From: an uncultured Paracoccaceae bacterium
GTDB lineage: Bacteria; Pseudomonadota; Alphaproteobacteria; Rhodobacterales; Rhodobacteraceae
DNA: 64,000 nt
Assembly (NCBI GenBank): GCA_934500835.1
Contig: CAKSTR010000002.1
Coordinates: 403,224-467,223, forward strand
Reading direction: 5' to 3'
Positions 7,811 to 15,825 of the stretch are shown here, in pieces (within the stretch, counting starts at the first letter, position 1; every line of letters starts with the position of its first letter). The notes under the pieces are model-generated. The model saw nothing but the letters and a program-made list of their open reading frames with translations. It searched no databases and was not told the origin of the DNA. Position numbers and translations under genes: made by a program.

Positions 7811-10800
7811 TCATTTCTCGGGGACCTCTGGTCCCGGCGTCTCGCCTTCCTCGGCATCCGGCGTCTTTGTCATCCTGTAAATCACCGTCTTGTCGCGCGG
7901 GTCTGCCATGCCCTCAAAGCTGACCAACTGGTCGCCCACCTGATACGGCTTCCGCGCAAACACCTTCATACGTGCGCCGATCTGGCCTGAAGTTTTATAG
8001 GCCCCGTCGAACGTGCTGTAGCCCCAGCCATTGATCTGGATAGGGTCGGGTGCCTCGTCCCCCTGCTTGATTTCGGCCCGGTCTGTACCATTGAGCAACG
8101 CTTGGATGCTGACAGTCGGCACAGCGTCCTTTCCCTTCCCAAGGGGCCGTGTACCACCGGCTCGGAACAGGGTTCCGTCAGGGAATTCAGCCATGACATA
8201 GAGAAGCTGCACCAGCCCATCGTCTGCACTGTCGATGGCTTTGGCCCGCTCTTCTGCCTGTCCACCGAGGAAGCCCTGAAAATCCGCAGCCTTCAGGATT
8301 CCGCCCATGACCTCGGCCCAATCCTCATATGATGCCAGAGAGGTTTCGGCGCGTTTCATGCCTTTGGCCACCCAGTTCTGGATCAGAGTCAGGCAGGCCC
8401 ATACCAGCATGGGGCGGTTGGCGCTCACCCATTGCCGCACGTTCTTGTGACGCCATCCCTTTGCCGGGGTGCGGTTCTCGGGGTCTGGGACTCCCGCGTC
8501 CAAAAGGATCAGGATCAGCCGCCGCAGCACGTCGCTGTTTGCGGTGATGTTATTGCCTGTGAACGTCCAGACGGTTCGGACAGGAACCGTAACCGTCTGC
8601 GACTTGCCAAGGATGCGCGCCTGATAGGTTTGCGCCGTCATCGCGGATGCTAGTTCGCCGCTGCCAATTGATTTGTCGATGTTGTCGAACAAGACAAATG
8701 GAGCACCTTCCGCCAAAGCTGCCGACAGGGTTTTGCCTACCTCTTCGTTCGTTGTGGGGAAGGTCATAGCTGGCGCGGGTGATCCGGTTGCAATCAGTGT
8801 CAGCAGGTCCACCAGCAAGGATGCACCTGTGCCGGGTCCGGGCTTGGTGAACATGTGCCCGGGCGTCGGGCCTGCGATCATGGCCCGACAAAACGGCAGG
8901 AGCATGAATGCGATTGCATGGGTGACGGCATGGGCATGATCGCGGCTTTCACCCGCCAACGTTCCGACGATCTGATCCCGGTCCATTCCGCCAAGGGGGA
9001 AGTCGGCTAGGACTTCCTCCACCAGCAAGCGCTTGGCCTCTTTCACTTCCTCGGGTGTCGGTTCACCGCTGACGCGGTCTAGTGCAAGTCCACCTTTAGC
9101 CAGGTACACCTTTGCCCCTGCGTGATAACCGTCTTCCTCCACAAGGTTGCCGTCCATATCAAAGAACGGGGTCGAGGGCACAGCCAGAATCTCGGGCAGC
9201 GTGTCGGCAAACTCATGGTCATTGAAGATTCCCTTGACCACCAGTTCGGGGGGCACAACGCCTTGCACAGCCCCATCGCCGTCTGTGATTTTTTCCCAGC
9301 GTGTGATTTTGTGTAGGGCAGTGAACAGAGAGTCCTTGCTCTCGATCAGCCGCACCCGGTTGCGGGCACTGTCCGCCACAGAGTATGCTCCGCCGAATTG
9401 GAAGATGCAGGGGCTTTCTTCATTTGCCACCACAATACGCGCCTGCGCATAGTCCACCTGATCAGAGAAATCACTGTGGATCGACTGGACCGGGATTCCC
9501 CCGACCAACTTGGCCTTTTCCTTCGGTTTTAGCTTCGCTTCCGCCTTCCACAGGCGGTTGAACGCGTCAGCCCCCAGCGGGGTCTGTGCTGTGACAACGC
9601 CTTTCAGGCGGGCCTGTACGGTCGAGTCCGCCCCATCCGCGATTGCTTCCCGGATCAATGCGAGGATTTCGGGTTCTGTGGTGTCGGTTGACATGGTGCT
9701 GGCCTGCGACAGCAGGCGGTCGCGAAGGCTGGCGGATTCCTCTGGCGTTTGTTCAACGTCTTCCTTTTTCTGCCGCTCGCCTTCCACCCATACCCGCGCA
9801 TTCCCGATCTCGGAATCGAGGTGATAGTCGGTCGCATACCGCGTAATCGCCCGGTCGTTGTCGCAGGGAGCATCAAGGATGGCTTCCCGCAAAAGGTCTT
9901 TCAGGTCGTCGGAATCCCCCTCAGGGAAGGCCCACCACCACGCGCAAGCCGCAGCGTAGATGGCCGTGTTGAAACCCGTGAGGCCATCCCCGTCCCCGAA
10001 GGATGCCAGACGCTCGTCAAAGGTTTGTGGAGCCGTTTCCCCGTGCGCGGTGTAGCTGCCTTTCGGGGTCTGCCGCGCCTTTTTTGGTTTTGGGTTGGAT
10101 TCGGTCTGATGCTTCTTTGAGACTTCAAAGGCCCGCTGTTCCAACCATTCCGGGGCCACGGCGATTTCGCATTCGTCGGGCGAACACCCGTCTAGCCACT
10201 GATAGAAGCCCCCGGATTCATGGATCGAGGGGCAGACCAGCATTTGCCCGCCTTCGCCCCGGATGTCGATCTTTGTTGCGAAAGCTGATGCCGAATTGAA
10301 GATAGGGCGACCGTGCCCTCGGAAGATGTAGTGCCTCCCACCACTTCCTGTGATCTGGGCCACGGTCTTTGGCAGTGGCCCGTGCTCATCCTCTAGCGCA
10401 GCCAAGTTCTTCAGACCCAGCGGGCCGTCAACGTCCACCACAAACAGGTCACAGCCGGGCGGGAACGCAATAGACACGTTCCGTGGACACCATATCTTAT
10501 TGTAATTCTTCGGGGGCTTCCCCTTCCTGCCCACAGGATAGATACCGTCGCCCGTCCACCCTCGGATGATTTGATCCCGGTCGGTGCTGGCGCGCTTCTC
10601 CCAGCCCGTTCCCCGTGGAATTTTTGCCGAAGTGCTGCCTTTCGCCCAGCCAGTGCCAAGCGCGGTTTTTGGATCGACAGCATGGGAGTCGATCACGTGG
10701 AAGCCGTGACTTGCGTAATTGAGTGCACAGGCCAACGTCATAATGTTGTGGTCTGCCACATCCGCGTAACGCGTATCAGCCCGTCTAAGCCCGCCATCCC

Positions 10801-11068
10801 AGAGAATGCGGCGGGCGTCCGCCAGCCATGCAGGCACCTTGGCCTCTGCGCGCTCTCGCGCGCTCTGTGCCCGTTCGGTGTGATACAGTGAGAGGCGCGG
10901 CGGTGCCCCCCAGAACCCCGGAAGCCTGTCCTTGGGGGTCGGCTTGAAAGGAACAACGGAAGCCGAACGGCTCGGCCCGTACTCATCCACCTGCGGGTCG
11001 CCGCCTGCGATTGTAACCGGGTTTGCCGGGCTATCCGGCGGCGCTTTCCGCGCAGTCGTGTGTGTCAT
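7811..11068 (-). CDS. primase-polymerase / helicase-like replication protein
   Basis: 1085 residues from ATG 11068, which has AGGA five bases upstream; a TTG at 11083 is inferior. The N-terminal half carries the archaeo-eukaryotic primase (prim-pol) signature: DVDG at about 212, GSGGRHYIF at about 241 and DIRGEGGQ at about 268. The C-terminal half is a P-loop helicase-like domain with Walker A-like KPGPGTGAS (about 742-750), Walker B FVLFDN (about 790) and a sensor/arginine-finger region TGNNITANSDVLRR. The Walker A lysine is replaced by alanine, which is unusual. The protein should prime and drive replication of the excised element, probably from the adjacent iteron array. It ends the early operon and has its own terminator. 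Confidence 0.88.
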   Translation of the reverse strand: MTHTTARKAPPDSPANPVTIAGGDPQVDEYGPSRSASVVPFKPTPKDRLPGFWGAPPRLSLYHTERAQSARERAEAKVPAWLADARRILWDGGLRRADTRYADVADHNIMTLACALNYASHGFHVIDSHAVDPKTALGTGWAKGSTSAKIPRGTGWEKRASTDRDQIIRGWTGDGIYPVGRKGKPPKNYNKIWCPRNVSIAFPPGCDLFVVDVDGPLGLKNLAALEDEHGPLPKTVAQITGSGGRHYIFRGHGRPIFNSASAFATKIDIRGEGGQMLVCPSIHESGGFYQWLDGCSPDECEIAVAPEWLEQRAFEVSKKHQTESNPKPKKARQTPKGSYTAHGETAPQTFDERLASFGDGDGLTGFNTAIYAAACAWWWAFPEGDSDDLKDLLREAILDAPCDNDRAITRYATDYHLDSEIGNARVWVEGERQKKEDVEQTPEESASLRDRLLSQASTMSTDTTEPEILALIREAIADGADSTVQARLKGVVTAQTPLGADAFNRLWKAEAKLKPKEKAKLVGGIPVQSIHSDFSDQVDYAQARIVVANEESPCIFQFGGAYSVADSARNRVRLIESKDSLFTALHKITRWEKITDGDGAVQGVVPPELVVKGIFNDHEFADTLPEILAVPSTPFFDMDGNLVEEDGYHAGAKVYLAKGGLALDRVSGEPTPEEVKEAKRLLVEEVLADFPLGGMDRDQIVGTLAGESRDHAHAVTHAIAFMLLPFCRAMIAGPTPGHMFTKPGPGTGASLLVDLLTLIATGSPAPAMTFPTTNEEVGKTLSAALAEGAPFVLFDNIDKSIGSGELASAMTAQTYQARILGKSQTVTVPVRTVWTFTGNNITANSDVLRRLILILLDAGVPDPENRTPAKGWRHKNVRQWVSANRPMLVWACLTLIQNWVAKGMKRAETSLASYEDWAEVMGGILKAADFQGFLGGQAEERAKAIDSADDGLVQLLYVMAEFPDGTLFRAGGTRPLGKGKDAVPTVSIQALLNGTDRAEIKQGDEAPDPIQINGWGYSTFDGAYKTSGQIGARMKVFARKPYQVGDQLVSFEGMADPRDKTVIYRMTKTPDAEEGETPGPEVPEK

Positions 11069-11096
11069 GTCCTGCCTTTTCAATATCTTGCGGTCG

Positions 11097-11270
11097 TTAG
11101 TTGATAGTTGATAGCTTCGCAGCCTGCCGGGCTACCCGGGCCGCGATCCGCGACAATTCTTCCATATTTCCCGGAGCAAGACCCCGCTCGGCGCGGTCTT
11201 TGATTTCCTCTGCGAGGGTCAGAATTTCGGTCTCGGAGGCGGCGGTCGCGCCAAGGTGAATGATCGGCAT
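11097..11270 (-). CDS. 57-aa helical protein of early operon
   Basis: ATG 11270 has AAGGAAG at the right distance; longer frames with other starts lack this. The protein is mostly helical (ETEILTLAEEIKDRAE, then a second amphipathic helix) and has no recognised family. It lies 28 bp before the primase-helicase, downstream of a likely promoter at 11460-11489. A small regulatory or replication-accessory protein is the natural guess. Confidence 0.6.
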   Translation of the reverse strand: MPIIHLGATAASETEILTLAEEIKDRAERGLAPGNMEELSRIAARVARQAAKLSTIN

Positions 11271-11459
11271 GGGTCTTCCTTTTCGGTTGGTTTCTGCGCC
11301 GTCCAATACAGCCGAATCAGTCAACGGCAAAGAAGAATCTGGACGAGGAATGTGCGTCAAAACTCAGATATTAAATGGAAATTCAGCTTGAAGCGCAATT
11401 CTTGCTTGCGACTTTCCGGGGCTAAAGTGGTCTTTCTGTCTAAGCCGCTGATTTGCGTG

Positions 11460-11513
11460 ATTTTAGCTTGGCAAGTGAAAATGTGCCAAAATCTGGAAAA
11501 TGTGACATTTTCC
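11460..11513 (-). promoter_or_regulatory. promoter with palindromic operator, upstream of 57-aa gene and primase
   Basis: On the minus strand TTGGCA (complement of 11484-11489), 18 nt, TAAAAT (complement of 11460-11465). Just upstream is the palindrome GGAAAATG-TGA-CATTTTCC (11495-11513), and GAAAATGTG is repeated at 11477-11485 and 11496-11504. The 254-bp gap around it is AT-rich, unlike the rest of the early operon. Confidence 0.55.
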
Positions 11514-11524
11514 GACATCACGTT

Positions 11525-11731
11525 TTATGACATGACTTCTGTGTCCACCCACCCAGCGAGCAACGAGCGCACCTCGTCCCCGCCGCCACCGCCACCGAAT
11601 GGCGGGCAGATCGTCACCAGCCCTGCCTCGCGGAAGGCCTCCACCATCGCCACATGCTTGGCGCGCGCGTCAGCTTCTCGGGCGATCTCTGCCGCCCGGT
11701 CTTCGTCGTCCCACAGGGCCAGCGGCTTCAT
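11525..11731 (-). CDS. 68-aa protein of early operon
   Basis: The start ATG overlaps the stop of the upstream gene as ATGA (11728-11731), so translation is probably coupled. The N-terminus is acidic and helical (WDDEDRAAEIAREADARAK), then a run of six glycines at about 47-52 leads to a short end. No family is recognised. Confidence 0.6.
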   Translation of the reverse strand: MKPLALWDDEDRAAEIAREADARAKHVAMVEAFREAGLVTICPPFGGGGGGDEVRSLLAGWVDTEVMS

Positions 11732-12099
11732 AGAATCCCCCCGAACGCGTCACACAGTCCAAGCGGGTCGATGGTCCGCCGCAGTGCGTCAAACTCGTTT
11801 GTATCGAGAGAAAGGGTCAGGTCGTTCGGGGGCGTTGGGGTATTTTTTGGACGACGACGCCAGACAGTGGGGGTCTCGCCGTCCCGGAAAAAATCCGCGC
11901 GGATAAGGGCGAGGTGTGCGTATCGGGGGCCGGTGATGTCGGCTACCGCCGTGAACGGGATGACAAATTTGTTCCAAGTCCCTGTCCTGTGATCAATTCG
12001 ATTACAGGCCTCACTGATCAGCGCTGCAAAGTGTTCTGTGAGCTGCGCGTCAATGGTTGGGGTCATGACGTGATCGGTCATGGATAGAGGGTCGTTCAT
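11728..12099 (-). CDS. 123-aa protein of early operon
   Basis: ATG 12099; further in-frame ATGs at codons 7 and 12 are possible starts. The sequence looks globular (helical first 35 residues, beta-rich middle FVIPFTAVADITGPRYAHLALI, then a proline-rich segment), and I do not recognise it. It is coupled to the 68-aa gene downstream. The 99-bp gap upstream contains a strong hairpin (12133-12162). Confidence 0.6.
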   Translation of the reverse strand: MNDPLSMTDHVMTPTIDAQLTEHFAALISEACNRIDHRTGTWNKFVIPFTAVADITGPRYAHLALIRADFFRDGETPTVWRRRPKNTPTPPNDLTLSLDTNEFDALRRTIDPLGLCDAFGGIL

Positions 12100-12132
12100 C
12101 AGTCTGTCTTTCTGGGGGTGAGGATTGGGGGT

Positions 12133-12162
12133 GGCGGGCCGGAGAGCAAGTTCCGGCCCGCC
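12133..12162 (-). promoter_or_regulatory. strong hairpin between early genes
   Basis: GGCGGGCCGGA and TCCGGCCCGCC form an 11-bp perfect stem with an 8-nt loop, between the stop at 12199 and the start at 12099. There is no U-tract, so it is not a standard terminator; RNA processing, attenuation or a transcript-stability element are options. Confidence 0.5.
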
Positions 12163-12198
12163 TTGGCGCGCGATTGAGGGACGCGCGCCGATCTGTGT

Positions 12199-12546
12199 TC
12201 AGGCGGCTTGCGCCAGCGCCAAAATTCTGTCCATCGTCGGAGAGATGGCGAATATGCCGCGCGCTTGCGCCCCGGCCTTCCAAGCGGCCTTGCGGGCGCT
12301 CTCTTCCGCGATCAGCGCGCGCCACCGATCATCCGCTTTGCGGATGAGTGCCGAAACATCGTCGTACTTCGCCGCGTCTTCTACGCACTCCGCCAATGTC
12401 GTGGCGCAGGTCCACGCCTCTGCGATTTGCATTCGCAGGGAATACGGTCCCGGGTGGCCATCCACCCGGCGGCGGGCATGCGCCACCAAGAGGGCGCAAG
12501 CGTTTGCATCGGCCAAAACTTTTGCTTGTAGCACTTGCAAGGTCAT
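12199..12546 (-). CDS. 115-aa protein of early operon
   Basis: ATG 12546 overlaps the upstream stop as TGATG. The product is almost entirely alpha-helical and alanine-rich (MTLQVLQAKVLADANACALLV at the start). No family is recognised. The longer frame to 12606 is rejected because it overlaps the upstream gene and lacks a ribosome site. Confidence 0.6.
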   Translation of the reverse strand: MTLQVLQAKVLADANACALLVAHARRRVDGHPGPYSLRMQIAEAWTCATTLAECVEDAAKYDDVSALIRKADDRWRALIAEESARKAAWKAGAQARGIFAISPTMDRILALAQAA

Positions 12547-12803
12547 CAGCGGCGTCTCCGCCGCGTTGCGGTCTCTCTGTCCACGGTGGCCTCTGCCCGC
12601 GCCCATGCTTGTCTCTGAGCACGGGTCGGTTCAAGGAGGGCCGATAGCGTGGCGATGTCCGCTTGATTCAGAACGTCGCCCCATGTGGTAAGATATGTTC
12701 CATCGGCGCGGGGCTGGCTGATGTAAGCCGATAGCGCACCACCGTTGCGTTTAATTTGTTCGGCGATCTCGATGCGCCGTTCTGGTGTTACTGTTTTAGT
12801 CAT
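12546..12803 (-). CDS. 85-aa protein of early operon
   Basis: ATG 12803 overlaps the preceding gene by 8 nt. The sequence has a short helical N-terminus (TPERRIEIAEQIKRNGG), a possible HTH-like middle and a strongly basic end (TATRRRRR), suggesting nucleic acid binding. No family is recognised. Confidence 0.6.
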   Translation of the reverse strand: MTKTVTPERRIEIAEQIKRNGGALSAYISQPRADGTYLTTWGDVLNQADIATLSALLEPTRAQRQAWARAEATVDRETATRRRRR

Positions 12804-13071
12804 AGGTTGCCATCATGATTGTTTGAATGTCGTTTTGGTCGGCGGGAATAGGGGGCGCATCTGTGGTCAATGGATCAACGAGTCCCTTCAGCTCTTCGCG
12901 CGTCAAATGCGCCCCCATTCTAAGAAAATCCTCCATCTGTGGGCTGTCATTCAAGATTGCGGCGATACCCATTTCATCCACCCCGCGCCGCAGGATCATT
13001 TTGCGGACGCGGGGATTTGACAGGCAGAGTCGCCTAATCGCGGTTACGTAATTCAAACCCCGACTCCCCAT
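12796..13071 (-). CDS. 91-aa protein of early operon
   Basis: ATG 13071 with AGAG upstream; it overlaps the preceding gene by 19 nt and the next by 8 nt. It has a basic N-terminal half (RRLCLSNPRVRKMILRRG) and an acidic C-terminal half. No family is recognised. Confidence 0.55.
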   Translation of the reverse strand: MGSRGLNYVTAIRRLCLSNPRVRKMILRRGVDEMGIAAILNDSPQMEDFLRMGAHLTREELKGLVDPLTTDAPPIPADQNDIQTIMMATYD

Positions 13072-13538
13072 TCTCTTGCCAATGCCATTCGAGTGGAGGC
13101 AGGCTGCGTTAGAATGTACGCCAACTTCTCCGCGTCATTGAGGCGGGCTGGATCAAATGCCGCTGACGCGGCTTTGGGATTGGCGCGCGCCTCGGTCATG
13201 ATCCGCGCGGCACGATTTAGGTATGCGCTATCAGATTCAGGCTCCGCCTCGGCTTCGGCTTTTACGGACTTTTGTTTCTTCGTTTGCAGATAGTTGCGTC
13301 CTGCAACGGATTTCACCTTTTCCAATTCTGCGATAAAGTTTTCGTCGCTGGTGTCTAGCTTCTCGGCCCCCAGAACGGCAGCGCGCACGTTCACAAGACT
13401 CGCCACCTCTTCAAGGGTCAACGTCGCGCCGTAATTCGCTTTTGCCATGGCCATCACGGCGGCGGTTGTCTCGGTCATACGATCCGAGAGGGTCGGATTA
13501 GAGTTGACCATGTCGAAAAATGTCTTTTGTTCACTCAT
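13053..13538 (-). CDS. 161-aa helical protein of early operon
   Basis: The start is taken at ATG 13538 (MSEQKTFFDMVNSNP), overlapping the HTH gene by 8 nt; the longer frame would lie inside that gene. It is helical throughout, with a charged central linker (KQKSVKAEAEAEPESD). Unknown family; phage scaffold- or regulator-like proteins can look like this, so nothing specific can be claimed. Confidence 0.6.
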   Translation of the reverse strand: MSEQKTFFDMVNSNPTLSDRMTETTAAVMAMAKANYGATLTLEEVASLVNVRAAVLGAEKLDTSDENFIAELEKVKSVAGRNYLQTKKQKSVKAEAEAEPESDSAYLNRAARIMTEARANPKAASAAFDPARLNDAEKLAYILTQPASTRMALAREWGVGV

Positions 13539-14043
13539 TTGGATATCCGCCAAAAATAATTGCTGCTTCCTGCAAAATTTCATCCCAATCCCGAGTCGGA
13601 ACCTCGCCCAGAACGATATATCTGAGACATTCACTATTCAGCAGAATGAGAAGATTCACGCGTTCCAAAGTCGGGAGAAAGCTAATCCCGCCGCGCATCC
13701 GGTAAACAACGGCGCTCAACACGGAGCGGCAGAACCGATAACGGTCTCGGATTTCGGAATTTTGCCCGCCAATCCATTCCTCCAATAGGATTGCAGTGGC
13801 AAAGGATTTGGCGCTGTTCTCGCCCGGGTCCCCATCATCAAACGCGTTGGCAAATAGGGGTGCAATTTCCCGTCCTTTTTTGCAGCGGGGCAGAATTGCC
13901 CCGATGTGATGCCGGGCGGGCTGGGGCTGCGAACCTTGCTTGCGGGGGCGGTATGGCCGCAGGCCGCGAAGGCGGTTCGTCACCGTGGAGCGGGTGACTC
14001 CCCATGCTTCGGTGAGGGTTTGGCGGTCGATTAGAAGGCTCAT
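13531..14043 (-). CDS. HTH DNA-binding protein, first gene of early operon
   Basis: 170 residues. The N-terminus (RQTLTEAWGVTRSTVTNRL, about residues 7-25) is a good helix-turn-helix, followed by a basic segment and a helical C-terminal domain. Such a layout is seen in phage regulators and in small terminase subunits of the Nu1/DUF1441 type; I cannot decide between them. A promoter overlapped by an inverted repeat lies immediately upstream, so autoregulation is plausible. Confidence 0.6.
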   Translation of the reverse strand: MSLLIDRQTLTEAWGVTRSTVTNRLRGLRPYRPRKQGSQPQPARHHIGAILPRCKKGREIAPLFANAFDDGDPGENSAKSFATAILLEEWIGGQNSEIRDRYRFCRSVLSAVVYRMRGGISFLPTLERVNLLILLNSECLRYIVLGEVPTRDWDEILQEAAIIFGGYPNE

Positions 14044-14074
14044 AAATTGTCCATTGACATAGGTATCGTTTTCT

Positions 14075-14110
14075 GAATCACGTTATACTCTAAATGATTC
14101 GGAAAGTCGA
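14075..14110 (-). promoter_or_regulatory. early promoter with inverted-repeat operator
   Basis: On the minus strand TCGACT (complement of 14105-14110), 17 nt, TATAAC (complement of 14082-14087). The -10 box lies inside a perfect inverted repeat GAATCA-N14-TGATTC (14075-14100). It sits 32-67 bp upstream of the HTH gene and is the only clear promoter of the early operon. Confidence 0.6.
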
Positions 14111-14180
14111 TTCTTCGGCCCGGAACGGGTCAAAACTTTCGTCCACAGGGCGGGCTGCGGGCCAAAAATGGAATGAAAAA

Positions 14181-14200
14181 TAGCCCCCTGACGGGGGCTT
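14181..14200 (-). terminator. second terminator downstream of integrase
   Basis: On the minus strand AGCCCCC-GTCA-GGGGGCT followed by ATTTTTC. It also belongs to the TGAC-loop hairpin family of this element and carries the CACCTAA tail (14201-14207). Confidence 0.75.
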
Positions 14201-14256
14201 CACCTAATCAGCGTGTTGGCGCTTCACCCCGCTACGGTGTCGGCGCGTCCCCCGCC

Positions 14257-14291
14257 AAAAAAGCGAAAGGCCCGGCTTGTGGGCGGGCCTT
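14257..14291 (-). terminator. integrase terminator
   Basis: On the minus strand AAGGCCCG, 9-nt loop, CGGGCCTT, then TTCGC and TTTTTT. It begins 31 bp after the integrase stop. Confidence 0.75.
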
Positions 14292-14321
14292 GGCTGTGTG
14301 GTCTGGGGCGGGGCGATCAGG

Positions 14322-15794
14322 CTACCAATAAGTCACCCTATCCAGCGCCTTCTTCATACGCGCGCGGCCTTCCTCGGTCTCGCCCAGTGGTTCGCGATAG
14401 TGCCGCAGTTTGGACTTGTCTTTGTGCCCGATGATGGCGCGAATTACATTATCGTCACAGATCGGCGTCAGCCGCGACACTAGGCAGTCCTTCAGGCTGT
14501 ACAGCACCTTCCGATCATCCTTGATGTGGGGACGTATCAGGGCAGTGAAGTTGTCCGAGATGGTGGTGGAGACGGAGGCGGAGCGGCGGCAGTCGTCAAA
14601 ACCGCCCCCCTTCAAGAAGTCGGGCAGGTCCGACAGATGCTTGCAGATCGGTATCCGGCGCGATGTGGTTTTGGTCTCTCTGATCCGCAGTACGTTGCCC
14701 GCTTCCACGCTGTCCGCCGTCAGCTTGAAGACTTCGGCGGGCCGAAGCCCAGTCCACAGCATCACGCGCACCGCCATCAGGAAGTCAGCCCGCCGCCGGG
14801 GAGACATGCGGGATGCGCTGTCCGGTCCCCATGCGCCGCTCACCAGCTTCCAAACAAGTTTCAATTCGGCGGGGGTGAAGGCCTTCCAACGCGTTTCTTC
14901 AATGGACGTTTCCCGGCGCGGCAACCGCAGGGGCGGAAAGACAATGTCTGTCAGTTCGTCATATTCGTCGGCTGCCCATTTCCACAGCGCCTTGAGAGGC
15001 GCAAAGACCTTCTCAACGGTTTGGGTGGAGATAGAGTCCTTAGCCCTCAATCGGTCGCGATGTTGTTGCAGGCGGGCCTTGGTATAGAAGGGCAAGGGCC
15101 GATTGCCGCCGCCGTCCTCGGCGGCGAACGTCTCCACCAGCTTGCGGACCATCTGCCGATAGTGGCGGCGGGTTTCGTCCCGGGCGTTTTGTGCGTCCAG
15201 ATACTTGTCCATCATCGCGCGCAAGCACATGGCGGGGTCTTCCGCCGGGCGCGTCAGGGTGGCCACCGCTGACGCGGTCATTGACCGATAAGCGTCAAAC
15301 TGCATCCCTTCCACGCCAGACGGGCGAGGGGGTGGCACATGCCCCGGCACCTCTGCAAACTCCGAAGCGCCGAACGCCATGGCTTCAAAACCTGATAGCC
15401 GCCGGGCGTCCAGATCGGGGGATGCCAGCACAACCGGAGCCTGTCGCCACATGTTATGCAGGACCGACTCCATGGTCGCGCCGTCCTCGGCACCATCGGG
15501 CGCGTTCGCCGCTTCCAGTTCTGCGAAGCGGGCCGCTGTCCGGGCCTGCGCCATCACCAGCTTGCCCGCCAGCCATTCCCGCCGCCCCTTGGGGTCGCGA
15601 AGTTGTGCGATCAGGGAGTCATGTTCGACACGCAGCGCGAGGGCGCGGCGCTCGGCTTCCTTGGGGTCGCGCCCAAGGCTTCGCTTCCACATTTTCATGC
15701 TGAGGTCTTCCACCAGATCGGCGGGGATGCGGCGCTCGTACCGCCAGTATCCGGCGGCGTTCTTCGATACGTAAAGTAGCTGTTGGCGGGTCAT
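14322..15794 (-). CDS. int: tyrosine integrase of the element
   Basis: 490 residues from ATG 15794, which has GGAGG six bases upstream; longer frames to 15851 are rejected. The N-terminal domain (YWRYERRIPADL) is the type seen in alphaproteobacterial phage integrases, followed by a SAM-like core-binding domain (about 200-300) and the catalytic domain. Visible catalytic residues are Arg in WTGLRPAEV, Lys in ETKTTSRR, His in IIGHKD and the nucleophile Tyr in LRHYREP. The second arginine (HxxR box) is not evident: the segment reads YSLKDCLVSRL, with Lys where Arg is expected. The gene is next to attR and should catalyse tRNA-Val integration. A palindrome and arm-type repeats overlap its leader. 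Confidence 0.92.
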   Translation of the reverse strand: MTRQQLLYVSKNAAGYWRYERRIPADLVEDLSMKMWKRSLGRDPKEAERRALALRVEHDSLIAQLRDPKGRREWLAGKLVMAQARTAARFAELEAANAPDGAEDGATMESVLHNMWRQAPVVLASPDLDARRLSGFEAMAFGASEFAEVPGHVPPPRPSGVEGMQFDAYRSMTASAVATLTRPAEDPAMCLRAMMDKYLDAQNARDETRRHYRQMVRKLVETFAAEDGGGNRPLPFYTKARLQQHRDRLRAKDSISTQTVEKVFAPLKALWKWAADEYDELTDIVFPPLRLPRRETSIEETRWKAFTPAELKLVWKLVSGAWGPDSASRMSPRRRADFLMAVRVMLWTGLRPAEVFKLTADSVEAGNVLRIRETKTTSRRIPICKHLSDLPDFLKGGGFDDCRRSASVSTTISDNFTALIRPHIKDDRKVLYSLKDCLVSRLTPICDDNVIRAIIGHKDKSKLRHYREPLGETEEGRARMKKALDRVTYW

Positions 15795-15810
15795 GCGTGG
15801 CCTCCATTTA

Positions 15811-15825
15811 GGGTTCATTGAACCC
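15811..15825 (-). promoter_or_regulatory. palindromic operator in integrase leader
   Basis: GGGTTCA-T-TGAACCC, a perfect 7-bp inverted repeat 17-31 bp upstream of the integrase start codon, just before its ribosome site. It shares bases with the right arm repeat, so integrase autoregulation or a regulator site is likely. Confidence 0.6.
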
